NCBI GenBank assembly: GCA_964455155.1
Contig: CAYVYH010000016.1
Location: forward strand, 1-25,322
DNA from: UBA8403 sp964455155
Lineage (GTDB): Bacteria; Bacteroidota; Bacteroidia; Cytophagales; Amoebophilaceae
DNA length: 25,322 bases
Direction of reading: 5' to 3'
A program made the translations under genes and the position numbers. Positions within the stretch are counted from its first letter, which is position 1, and each line of letters opens with the position of its first letter. Below the pieces are notes generated by a model. It had not been told where the DNA came from, ran no database searches, and saw only the letters and a program-made list of their open reading frames with translations. This document shows positions 1-7,840 of the stretch, piece by piece.

Positions 1-759
1 GTAGGTCACTTTTGTGATAGAGGTCTGGCTTTTCTCAGTGGGTTCGACGACGACGGCGACGCTGAGTTTGGAATATCGTGCCTTCGCCGGTTTGGCAGTC
101 GGCATTACCGACCATCGGCCCTATTGCACTCGTTTGGAGCTGAGGAATGGCGTCGGTACTTCGGGGAGGTAGGCGTAGAACCCTCTTTCCCCTCGGATAT
201 AGCCGGTATCTTGAACAGCACGTGCCCGTTCTGGCCAGATAGGGTAGTCAAGGAAACGCACCTGTTGGTCTTGATACCTGCTACAGTGCATGGCAAGCCC
301 TACAACTTAAACCTGCTTGGGGAGCTTGTCCGGCGCCCCCAAGGTGGAGGCTACTCCACCAAGTATCGTGTCTATGATAATGATGTCCGCGAACAATTCG
401 GTGCTCAGTCTCCTGGACGTTCCTATTGGGTGTTGATGACGCGGGAGGTGCTTGAGGGCAGTAGGATGGAGACGTATGAAAATCAGCAGTCCTTGGTGGC
501 CGAGCATGCAGAGCGTACCCAGCTTTCCTATAAGCTACCAGGTGCTTTAGAGGCAGCGACAGCTATTTTGTCGCACCACGTGCGTAGTGGAGAGCGTCTT
601 TACTCAGACAGTCCTTATACTTACACGCGGTGCCGGGAGCTGGAGGATGGCGAATATCCTATTGTTGTTGGGAGTTTTTCCTCCGTGGGGCTCTTCGTCT
701 CCGCCGGCTATGGCTCCTACTTCAACTACGTCGGCGTGGCCGGTCTCCGGAAGTTCTAG
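1..759 (+). CDS. Conserved hypothetical protein, 5' end outside the window
   Basis: The frame is open from base 1 to the TAG at 757-759, so at least 252 residues are coded and the true start lies upstream; a TTG at 124 is only the first start-like codon inside. The early part has an acidic run (DDDGDAE). Visible landmarks are HSFGAEEWRRYFGEVG, CPFWPDRVVKETHLLVLIPA, LNLLGELVRRPQGGG, SYWVLMTREVLEGSR, ALEAATAILSHHVRSGERLY, YTYTRCRE and a C-terminal GVAGLRKF. From memory, not from a search, this block recurs as the C-terminal part of hypothetical proteins in amoeba-associated intracellular bacteria (chlamydiae, Rickettsiales, Amoebophilus-like), often behind variable N-terminal domains. No catalytic motif or signal peptide is visible. 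The segment is clearly richer in G+C than the housekeeping genes to the right, which suggests transfer. Function unknown. Confidence 0.75.
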   Translation, partial: VGHFCDRGLAFLSGFDDDGDAEFGISCLRRFGSRHYRPSALLHSFGAEEWRRYFGEVGVEPSFPSDIAGILNSTCPFWPDRVVKETHLLVLIPATVHGKPYNLNLLGELVRRPQGGGYSTKYRVYDNDVREQFGAQSPGRSYWVLMTREVLEGSRMETYENQQSLVAEHAERTQLSYKLPGALEAATAILSHHVRSGERLYSDSPYTYTRCRELEDGEYPIVVGSFSSVGLFVSAGYGSYFNYVGVAGLRKF

Positions 760-827
760 CACTCGGCACTTAGCAACTTGGATACTTGACCCCGCGCGGG
801 GAGTCCTTGGTTCCGTCTGCGGGGCCT

Positions 828-850
828 CCGCTTCGCGCGGAAGCGGTTTT
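828..850 (+). terminator. Terminator-like hairpin after the left-edge gene
   Basis: CCGCTTC (828-834) pairs with GAAGCGG (840-846) around a GCGCG loop and is followed by TTTT (847-850). It lies about 70 bases after the stop at 759 on the same strand. A second self-complementary block, CCCCGCGCGGGG at 790-801, lies between. The T-run is short, so this is a moderate call. Confidence 0.5.
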
Positions 851-1349
851 AGTGTGGTCTTACCACCGCGTCCTCGGCACTGAGGGGGGCTGTGCGGCGG
901 TACTCAGGGGATATTCCACTCACTTCAATTTATTGACGATGTGCGCTTCTTGATCCAATTGCTTGACAGTAGCAGCTATTGTATGTAGTCTCTACATTAC
1001 AGGGCTGCAGATCAGACCTACGCGTAATAACTGAGGAGGAGCCTGTGCTCAAGTAGGAGCGCCTAACGCTAGTCGATCGTGTGCAAAATGCAGGCGAGAC
1101 CCTGTCTTCAGGTGCGCTCGCGATTGTTGCTTCACGCGCTGAGGCCCGTGTCAGCGAGATGTCGGGCGATGTGTCTCCATCCGAGTTGGTAGCCGCAGCA
1201 GTGCCCGCATATCCTCGGCTTTTTATGGGACCTTTTACCGCCTTTTTTGGGGAGCGTGTGCTGTTGCGTCAACGGCAAGTCAGTGGCAGGTAGTACTGCA
1301 AGGTGGTGCGGGTGCTGTGACACATCGCTGGCCAGTCGTGTTGCCCAAC
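851..1349. other. Gene-poor stretch, probable decayed sequence
   Basis: I see no gene I can support. Short open frames exist, including one at 1057-1293 on the plus strand (alanine- and valine-rich, starts possible at GTG 1081) and one on the minus strand near 902-980 ending in VNKLK and a stop. None has recognisable motifs. The long gap and the patchwork of short frames look like remnants of a decayed gene or mobile element rather than a regulatory region. Confidence 0.4.
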
Positions 1350-1877
1350 CTACCTTGACTTGCCTACCAGTTCCCATACGACGATGCCTATACTCACCGA
1401 GACGTTGAGTGAGTGTTTAACGCCATGTTGGGGTATCTCTACGCACACATCACAGGCAGACAATACTGCTTCCTGAATACCAAACACTTCGTGACCAAAT
1501 ATGACCGCATATTTTTGTGTTGTTGCCTGGTTAAACACGTGCAGTGCCCTACTAGTATCTGTCTGCTCTACGGCAATGATTAGATAGCCTGCTGTTTTCA
1601 GGTGCTTGACGACGGTGAGTGTGTCCTGTTCTTGCTCCCAAGCAACATGTTCTTCAGCTCCCAAAGCTGTTTTATGAATTTCTCGATGTGGTGGTGCGGC
1701 CGTAATGCCACACAAGTAGAGCTTCTCTATCAAGAAAGCATCGGCAATGCGAAAAGCCGCACCTACGTTGTGCATACTCCGTACATTGTCCAGTACTATC
1801 ACCAAAGGGGTCTTTTTTTTAACTCGGAAAGTTTCGGGCGATAAGCGTGGCAGCTCATAAATTTTCAGTTTTTTCAT
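1350..1877 (-). CDS. SpoU/TrmH-family RNA 2'-O-methyltransferase
   Basis: A 175-residue SPOUT-class enzyme expected to transfer methyl from S-adenosylmethionine to a ribose 2'-OH of tRNA or rRNA. Its length and sequence fit the compact Bacteroidetes form, with no N-terminal RNA-binding domain. Motif 1 is LDNVRSMHNVGAAFRIAD (29-46) with the conserved Asn31 and Arg43. YLCGITAAPPHREIHKTALGAE (from 54) is typical of this subgroup. Motif 2 is VIFGHEVFGI (125-134); the family usually has G-N-E, so His129 is unusual. Motif 3 is EIPQHGVKHSLNVSVSIGI (147-165), which forms the trefoil knot and cofactor pocket. The substrate cannot be read from sequence. The ATG at 1877 sits inside a 16-bp direct repeat. 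It is divergent from mutS. Confidence 0.88.
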   Translation of the reverse strand: MKKLKIYELPRLSPETFRVKKKTPLVIVLDNVRSMHNVGAAFRIADAFLIEKLYLCGITAAPPHREIHKTALGAEEHVAWEQEQDTLTVVKHLKTAGYLIIAVEQTDTSRALHVFNQATTQKYAVIFGHEVFGIQEAVLSACDVCVEIPQHGVKHSLNVSVSIGIVVWELVGKSR

Positions 1878-1911
1878 ACTATTCTATTTTCTTTCTTTCA
1901 TACTATTCTAT
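1872..1911. repeat. Two copies of a 16-bp direct repeat at a gene start
   Basis: TTTCATACTATTCTAT occurs at 1872-1887 and again at 1896-1911, 24 bases apart. The first copy contains the start codon of the minus-strand methyltransferase. The second supplies another ATG that reads only four more codons before a TAG. It looks like a local duplication of the 5' end of that gene. Confidence 0.85.
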
Positions 1912-2035
1912 AGTGAAGTTGTTAGTGAGGGAACCAATTTATTTGTCTCAATAGTGCGCTGCAACGTACCTTCACGGCCTGCAGAAACGTGAAAAGGTGG
2001 GAGTATTGCCTTTGTTATGATAGTACACTGTCTTC

Positions 2036-4678
2036 ATGAAGTATCGGTTCCCAGTGAGTACACAGTCAGACGCTTCAGTTAGGAGCGAAGAGACCCCTTT
2101 AATGAAACAGTACAACCAGGTCAAGGCCCAATATCCTGGTTCTCTACTGCTTTTTAGAGTAGGCGATTTTTATGAGACTTTTGGTGAGGATGCCATCAAG
2201 ACCAGCAAAATTTTGGATATCGTCCTAACCAAGCGCTCAAACGGTGGTGCATCAGCAGTTGAGCTAGCGGGTTTCCCCCATCATTCCTTAGACACCCATC
2301 TCCCAAAACTCATCAAAGCAGGTCATCGTGTGGCCATCTGTGATCAGCTTGAAGACCCCAAGTTAGCCAAAGGTATCGTCAAGCGGGGAGTAACCGAATT
2401 AGTCACGCCCGGTCTTGCTTTTAACGATCAGGTTCTAGACCAGAGGTATAACAATTATTTGGCGTCTCTGTATTGCGATAAAGACGAGTTGGGCATCGCC
2501 TTTTTGGATGTGTCTACAGGTGAGTTTCTAGTGGCTCAGGGGACCATGTCTTATGTGGATAAGCTTGTTCAGAGTTTCAAGCCCTCAGAGATCATTTCGA
2601 GCAAAAAACAGCAAAAGGCTTTTCAGACATTTTTTAAGGACCAGTGCAGCAGCCATTTCCTGGAGGAGTGGGTCTATCAATTCGATTATGCCTATGAACT
2701 ACTTAACGGACACTTCGGCACTGCTTCGCTCAAAGGCTTTGGCATAGAGCAGTTTCCTCTCGGCATCATTGCCGCAGGCGCTGTGTTGCGGTATTTGGAG
2801 GAAACAGAACACAAGCAAATAAAGCATATTACCTCTATTGCTAGGCTTGAGGAAGATAAGTATGTGTGGCTAGATAGGTTTACCATTAGAAATTTAGAGT
2901 TACTTGAGCCTCAACAAGAAGAAGGAGTTTCTTTAATCCATGTACTTGACAAGACAGTGACACCCATGGGTGCGCGCCTAATGAAAAAATGGGTGGTATT
3001 ACCTCTCAAGGATATCCATGTGATTCGGAGGAGGCTTGATACTGTGGAAGTACTGGTGAAAAATCCTACAATAGGGCAGAATATTCTTCAAGCACTCAAG
3101 CAGGTTGGTGACTTGGAACGTCTTATTTCTAAAGTCTCTGTGGGCAGAGCCAATCCTAGAGAGCTGTTGGCTTTGAAAAAAGCCTTGCAACAAATAGCAC
3201 CGATCCAGCGCCAACTCCAGTCAAGTGCTCATGAACTGCTTCTTAAATTGAGCGAGCAACTGCACCGATGTGATTACTTGCTAGAAAAAATAGAGAAGAC
3301 ACTTCAAGAAAACCCTCCTCTACTTACCAATCAAGGTGGCTTGATTAGGGAAGGCTTCCACAGCGAGCTCGACGCGTTAAAGCAAATTGCCCACACGGGC
3401 AAAGACTACCTCGTCGAAATACAGCAAAAAGAAAGCAAGAAAACCGGCATTGCTTCTTTAAAGGTCGCCTACAATAAAATCTTCGGCTATTACCTAGAAG
3501 TAACTCACACCCATAAGACCAAGGTGCCTGCCAACTGGATTCGTAAACAGACCTTGGTGAATGCTGAGCGTTATGTTACTGAAGAGTTAAAACACCATGA
3601 AGAAAAGATTGCCCATGCAGAGGAAAGGCTAACGATACTAGAGCAGAAACTCTACCAGGAGTTGGTCAGCAATGCTGCAGATTTTGTGCCCCAGATCCAG
3701 CAAAATGCGCGCGTGCTCGCACAGCTGGACTGCTACCTCTCCTTTGCCCAGGAGGCCAGAAAACGCCATTACACCAAACCTGTTGTCAATGACGACAAGG
3801 TGATTGAGATACAAGCAGGCCGGCACCCTGTTATTGAGCAGCAATTACCTCTGGATGAGCGCTATGTTCCTAATGACATTTACCTAGACAATACCACACA
3901 GCAAGTTATCATCATTACGGGTCCGAACATGGCCGGCAAGTCTGCTTTGCTCCGGCAAGTGGCCTTGATCGTACTCATGACTCAAATAGGTGCTTTTGTG
4001 CCTGCTGATAGTGCTTCTATTGGCCTGGTTGATAAAGTTTTTACACGTGTAGGTGCTTCTGATAACCTTGCTCGGGGTGAGTCCACTTTTATGACAGAAA
4101 TGACCGAGACAGCCAGCATCATGCACAACCTGAGCGACCGTAGTTTGGTGCTCTTGGATGAGATTGGTCGTGGTACCAGCACTTATGATGGCATATCCAT
4201 CGCCTGGTCTATTGTAGAATACCTACATAATCATACTAAGTGCCGTGCCAAGACACTGTTTGCTACGCATTACCATGAGCTTAACCAGCTGGCCGATGGA
4301 CTAGAGAGAGTCAAGAATTTTCATGTAGTTGTTAAGGAAGTCAACAAAAAAGTACTTTTTTTGCGTCAGCTTAGAGCGGGTGGGAGTGCACACAGTTTCG
4401 GCATTCATGTGGCCCAGATGGCAGGTATGCCTGCGCAAGTGGTCCATCGTGCTCATACACTTATGCACCACTTAGAGCAGGAAAAGTCTCAGCAACGACT
4501 CCAGGAGAAGATCCAGAACATCCCTGCCAACAATTATCAATTATCTCTCTTTGAAGCTGACCCCGCTGTTGCCCAAATCAAGGCACTTCTCAAAGATCTC
4601 GATATCAATGTTATCTCGCCGATGGAAGCCTTGCTTAAACTCAGCGAGTTGAAAGTTCTGTTTGATAAGAATCTATGA
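2036..4678 (+). CDS. mutS: DNA mismatch repair protein MutS
   Basis: 880 residues, normal for MutS1. It binds mismatches and small loops and, with ATP, recruits MutL. The mismatch-binding domain carries the Phe-X-Glu wedge as FYE (45-47) in GDFYETFGEDA. The connector, lever and clamp domains fill the middle, with KVAYNKIFGYYLEVT as a good clamp/lever landmark. The ATPase has Walker A GPNMAGKS (629-636), a conserved GESTFMTEM segment, Walker B LVLLDEIGRGTSTYDG (Asp708-Glu709) and the H-motif ATHYHEL. QLSLF at 835-839 matches the beta-clamp binding motif seen in bacterial MutS. All key residues are present, so repair should be functional. The ATG at 2036 follows a non-coding gap and has no strong ribosome-binding site. 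It appears to be monocistronic. Confidence 0.97.
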   Translation: MKYRFPVSTQSDASVRSEETPLMKQYNQVKAQYPGSLLLFRVGDFYETFGEDAIKTSKILDIVLTKRSNGGASAVELAGFPHHSLDTHLPKLIKAGHRVAICDQLEDPKLAKGIVKRGVTELVTPGLAFNDQVLDQRYNNYLASLYCDKDELGIAFLDVSTGEFLVAQGTMSYVDKLVQSFKPSEIISSKKQQKAFQTFFKDQCSSHFLEEWVYQFDYAYELLNGHFGTASLKGFGIEQFPLGIIAAGAVLRYLEETEHKQIKHITSIARLEEDKYVWLDRFTIRNLELLEPQQEEGVSLIHVLDKTVTPMGARLMKKWVVLPLKDIHVIRRRLDTVEVLVKNPTIGQNILQALKQVGDLERLISKVSVGRANPRELLALKKALQQIAPIQRQLQSSAHELLLKLSEQLHRCDYLLEKIEKTLQENPPLLTNQGGLIREGFHSELDALKQIAHTGKDYLVEIQQKESKKTGIASLKVAYNKIFGYYLEVTHTHKTKVPANWIRKQTLVNAERYVTEELKHHEEKIAHAEERLTILEQKLYQELVSNAADFVPQIQQNARVLAQLDCYLSFAQEARKRHYTKPVVNDDKVIEIQAGRHPVIEQQLPLDERYVPNDIYLDNTTQQVIIITGPNMAGKSALLRQVALIVLMTQIGAFVPADSASIGLVDKVFTRVGASDNLARGESTFMTEMTETASIMHNLSDRSLVLLDEIGRGTSTYDGISIAWSIVEYLHNHTKCRAKTLFATHYHELNQLADGLERVKNFHVVVKEVNKKVLFLRQLRAGGSAHSFGIHVAQMAGMPAQVVHRAHTLMHHLEQEKSQQRLQEKIQNIPANNYQLSLFEADPAVAQIKALLKDLDINVISPMEALLKLSELKVLFDKNL

Positions 4679-4831
4679 GGCGCTTTTTAGCAGTTTAAGT
4701 CTCCACCCCCCCCAATGTTGACTCTCTTTTACCACGTGTTACAAATCACTGAGATTTTTGGAGATGCTTGAAAATATTGCCAAATTGCCGTCGGTCTGCT
4801 TTTTGAGGTCTGCACATTGTGGCCGATCAAA
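4679..4831. other. Spacer between mutS and tRNA-Gly
   Basis: No gene is visible. An uninterrupted run of eight C lies at 4706-4713, soon after the mutS stop, and could be length-unstable. TTGACT (4718-4723), 16 bases, then TACAAA (4740-4745) resembles a weak sigma-70 style promoter pointing toward the tRNA about 85 bases downstream; this is only suggestive because Bacteroidetes promoters often differ from that consensus. Confidence 0.3.
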
Positions 4832-4907
<76 letters not shown>

Positions 4908-5029
4908 CAGGATGCGTGTTTATTGTAGGTATGCCGGATCTGTGAGTTGCTCGATGGTCTAGTATGCGACAGCTGTGGTCCATGTTAGGGAGGCGATAGT
5001 CACAGAGACGTAAATCAACGCATGGATCC

Positions 5030-5113
5030 GCCAGGGTGGTGGAATCGGTAGACACGCAAGACTTAAAATCTTGTGGGCACATGTCCGTGCGGGTTCAAGT
5101 CCCGCCCCTGGTA
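5030..5113 (+). tRNA. tRNA-Leu(UAA): tRNA-Leu (anticodon UAA)
   Basis: The acceptor GCCAGGG pairs with CCCTGGT, with a G-T first pair. The anticodon arm is CAAGA-CTTAAAA-TCTTG with anticodon TAA. There is a long class II variable arm, and the T arm is GCGGG-TTCAAGT-CCCGC. The discriminator A is at 5113 and the next bases are CAC, so CCA is not encoded and must be added by the tRNA nucleotidyltransferase. Confidence 0.96.
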
Positions 5114-5214
5114 CACGCTTTATCGCGATGTTGAGTAGGCGGGTTACTTGTTGTGTGCTTTGAGGAAACCCAGTTCTGCGTGGTTTAAATTTTCAGCTGT
5201 AATCATTACACAGT

Positions 5215-6012
5215 ATGGCTACGACACACAAGGTATCAGATGCCAACAATGCTATTAGCCGTAATTGTTGTGCTCTCAGAGCTAGTCAATGTATTGGGGT
5301 AGCGCTACTGCTAGCCTTTTTGCTCCCAGTTCCCCTCACTTTTGCAGTACCTCGGCAGTCTCTTCTCAGAAAAAACACGAGAGCCAGTGTCGAACTAGGT
5401 TTTGGCGTACCGTATGCCCGGATCTTCAAGGGGATAGTAAGAAATTTTGGGTATGAAGTTAACGTAAGCTCCAACGGTCGTGTCGGTGTGGTGTGGGGCT
5501 ATGGTCTTACAATCGGCCCTGGCTTTGGGTTAGGACCGGAGGTGGGATTGTCTTATGGCATGATTCAGAAGACCGAATTACCCGACTTCGACAGTGCCGT
5601 AGAAGAGCGATATTTACAGATTCCTGTTGGTATGAGGATTTACTTGCCCACGCAATGGGGAATTATCCGAGAGAGCATAGGGCTGGGCTATGAGCTCGAT
5701 ATCCTGCTCTCTTCCTGGCTTAGGCAGTCTGGAAATGAGGCCTCACCTAGTGTCATCCAGATGGGTGACAAGCCTTTAAAAGACGTTATGCCAGGCCTTC
5801 GGAGGATGTCAGGTAGTATCCTTATTGATTCGACTATAGACTTACCAAAAGGGTTTTATGTCATGGTGAGAATCAAACTTCCGGTGGCGGATTTCATATA
5901 TTTTCTAAAAGAACAGCCCTCTAGTGATCTCTCAAAAGTGCACTTAGCCAGGATCCTTAGTACGTCGCTTCTAGAGTTTGGTGCAGGAGTCAATATCGCA
6001 AAGTGGTTCTAG
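5215..6012 (+). CDS. Putative secreted/outer-membrane beta-barrel protein
   Basis: 265 residues. A polar N-region containing three cysteines is followed by a hydrophobic stretch at about 27-43 and a likely signal peptidase I site after TFA (44). The mature part has many alternating or glycine-rich strands (VELGFGVPYARIF, VWGYGLTIGPGFGLGPEVGLSYG, LQIPVGMRIYLP, SIGLGYELDILL) and the protein ends in Trp-Phe. A terminal aromatic residue is typical of outer-membrane barrels. This would suit a PorT-like or OmpA-like 8-10-stranded barrel, but no family motif decides it. The start ATG at 5215 gives an unusually long N-region; no later Met precedes the hydrophobic core. It converges on pyrG with about 32 bases between the stops. 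A periplasmic protein is the alternative. Confidence 0.6.
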   Translation: MATTHKVSDANNAISRNCCALRASQCIGVALLLAFLLPVPLTFAVPRQSLLRKNTRASVELGFGVPYARIFKGIVRNFGYEVNVSSNGRVGVVWGYGLTIGPGFGLGPEVGLSYGMIQKTELPDFDSAVEERYLQIPVGMRIYLPTQWGIIRESIGLGYELDILLSSWLRQSGNEASPSVIQMGDKPLKDVMPGLRRMSGSILIDSTIDLPKGFYVMVRIKLPVADFIYFLKEQPSSDLSKVHLARILSTSLLEFGAGVNIAKWF

Positions 6013-6044
6013 CATTTCACCTGGTCAGTGTGCCGGGCAGCTTT

Positions 6045-7655
6045 TCAACGCACCTGTGCCTTGGCTGCTTGTACAAAGCTTATGAAGAGTGGGTGTGGCT
6101 TCATTGGTGTGCTTTTAAACTCAGGGTGAAATTGTGTGCCTATAAACCAAGGGTGACCCACTAACTCTACGATCTCTGTGAGTCTAGTTTCGGGGTGAAC
6201 ACCTGTGACTACCATGCCGGCATTTTCAAAATCTTGTAGATACCTCGCGTTGAATTCATAACGGTGGCGATGTCTTTCTGAGATGAGTGTGGCCCCATAA
6301 ATTTCAGCTGCTTTGCTGTCCGGTTTAAGCTGGCAACTTTGTTCTCCTAAGCGCATACTGCCCCCTTTCTGTGACACGTCCAGTTGCGTATCTGTCAAGG
6401 TGATGACAGGATAGGGTGTTTGTGGGTGTTGCTCTGTAGAGGCAGCCTCTTCCCACCCCAGTACGTTCCTGGCAAACTCTATGACGGCACATTGCATACC
6501 TAAACAGATCCCGAAGAGCGGTAGTTGGTTCTCTCTGGCATATCGTATCGCCCTAATTTTTTCTTCTATACCCCTTGTCCCAAAGCCAGGTGCAATTAAA
6601 ATGGCCTGCAAGGGTGCCAGTGTCTGTGTTATATTGTCTTCGTGTAATACTTCAAAAGGGATCAGTTGTAAGTCAATCTGACAATCGTGGCATACACCTG
6701 CATGAGTCAAGGCTTCTTGTATCGATTTATAAGCATCGGGCACGGTAGTGTACTTACCTATTAGACCGATGCGTAGCGTTTTTTGAGAATGCTTGAGTCT
6801 GTTCAGAAAAACTTTCCAAGATGCTAAATCGGGTGCTGGAGCAAGCGGCAGATGTAGTTGTGTAAGAACCTGTTCATCTAATTTTTCCTGGCGCATGAGC
6901 AGAGGCACTTCATAGATCGTGGAGACGTCTATAGCCTCAATCACGGCGTTCAGGGTTATGTTACAAAATAGGGATAGTTTTTTTCGGACGCTTGGGGGTA
7001 GGGGATTTTCAGTGCGGCAGATCAGTATGTTGGGCTGTATGCCTGCTGCTTGTAGTTGTTTGACGGAATGTTGTGTGGGTTTAGTCTTGAGTTCTTGTGC
7101 TGCTCGGAGGTAAGGAATGAGTGTTAGGTGAATAGACAGGAAATCAGCTGGTGCAAGGTGCCAGCGTGCTTGTCTGATAGCCTCGATAAAAGGAAGCGAC
7201 TCGATGTCGCCCACACTGCCTCCAATCTCTGTGATCACAAAATCGTATTGGCCCGTTTCGCCTAGTGCAAAAATGGTACGTTTGATCTCATCAGTAATGT
7301 GTGGTATCACTTGTACTGTTTTGCCCAAGTAATCTCCCCTGCGCTCTCGTGTGATGATTGTATGATAGATTTTTCCTGTCGTCACATTATTGGCTTGAGA
7401 GGTCGTTATGCCTAGAAAGCGCTCATAGTGCCCCAAGTCTAAATCTGTTTCGGCGCCGTCTTCCGTCACATAGCATTCGCCGTGTTCGTAGGGACACATG
7501 GTGCCAGCGTCTACGTTGATGTAGGGATCCAGCTTCTGGATCGTGATACGATAATTTCGTGCTTGGAGGAGCTTACCTAGGGAAGCCGCGATGATGCCTT
7601 TGCCCAAAGAGGAAGTAACTCCCCCTGTAATGAAAATGTACTTTACGGCAGCCAT
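6045..7655 (-). CDS. pyrG: CTP synthase
   Basis: 536 residues, standard length. It makes CTP from UTP with ATP and glutamine, the last step of pyrimidine nucleotide synthesis, in the cytoplasm. The N-terminal synthetase domain has the P-loop-like GGVTSSLGKG (11-20), KLDPYINVDAGTM (41-53), ECYVTEDGAETDLDLGHYE (60-78) and GGSVGDIES (145-153). The C-terminal class I glutamine amidotransferase domain has the oxyanion segment PGFGTRG (356-362), the nucleophile Cys384 in FGICLGMQC, and the His510/Glu512 pair in TQFHPEFKSTP. The triad is intact. The sequence variants fit the Bacteroidetes form of the enzyme. It starts with ATG and is divergent from cca across a 185-base spacer. Confidence 0.97.
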   Translation of the reverse strand: MAAVKYIFITGGVTSSLGKGIIAASLGKLLQARNYRITIQKLDPYINVDAGTMCPYEHGECYVTEDGAETDLDLGHYERFLGITTSQANNVTTGKIYHTIITRERRGDYLGKTVQVIPHITDEIKRTIFALGETGQYDFVITEIGGSVGDIESLPFIEAIRQARWHLAPADFLSIHLTLIPYLRAAQELKTKPTQHSVKQLQAAGIQPNILICRTENPLPPSVRKKLSLFCNITLNAVIEAIDVSTIYEVPLLMRQEKLDEQVLTQLHLPLAPAPDLASWKVFLNRLKHSQKTLRIGLIGKYTTVPDAYKSIQEALTHAGVCHDCQIDLQLIPFEVLHEDNITQTLAPLQAILIAPGFGTRGIEEKIRAIRYARENQLPLFGICLGMQCAVIEFARNVLGWEEAASTEQHPQTPYPVITLTDTQLDVSQKGGSMRLGEQSCQLKPDSKAAEIYGATLISERHRHRYEFNARYLQDFENAGMVVTGVHPETRLTEIVELVGHPWFIGTQFHPEFKSTPMKPHPLFISFVQAAKAQVR

Positions 7656-7840
7656 ATGCGTTGTGCAGGTAGGTGGTTAGGCAATATATTTCTTGTAGAC
7701 AAATTTAGGCGCTTTCTTTGGACCTATGCGACTTTTGACCAATCTTCCGCAGTAACCCCTGACTACAACTTGCTCATGATAAGAAGAGTGAGGAAATTTG
7801 TACCTCTCCCAAGCATCAATGCTGCAGGATAAAGTGCTCC

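Noticed and set aside
587..883. 98-codon plus-strand frame overlapping the end of the left-edge gene
   Set aside because: It is out of frame with a strongly patterned protein, and its tail covers the terminator-like hairpin; low-complexity Ser/Pro/Arg composition.
1081..1293. 70-codon plus-strand frame starting at GTG
   Set aside because: No motif, no ribosome-binding site, and overlapped by an equally long frame on the other strand.
1991..2021. Possible mutS promoter with TATGAT at 2016-2021
   Set aside because: No matching upstream element at suitable spacing; not enough to call.
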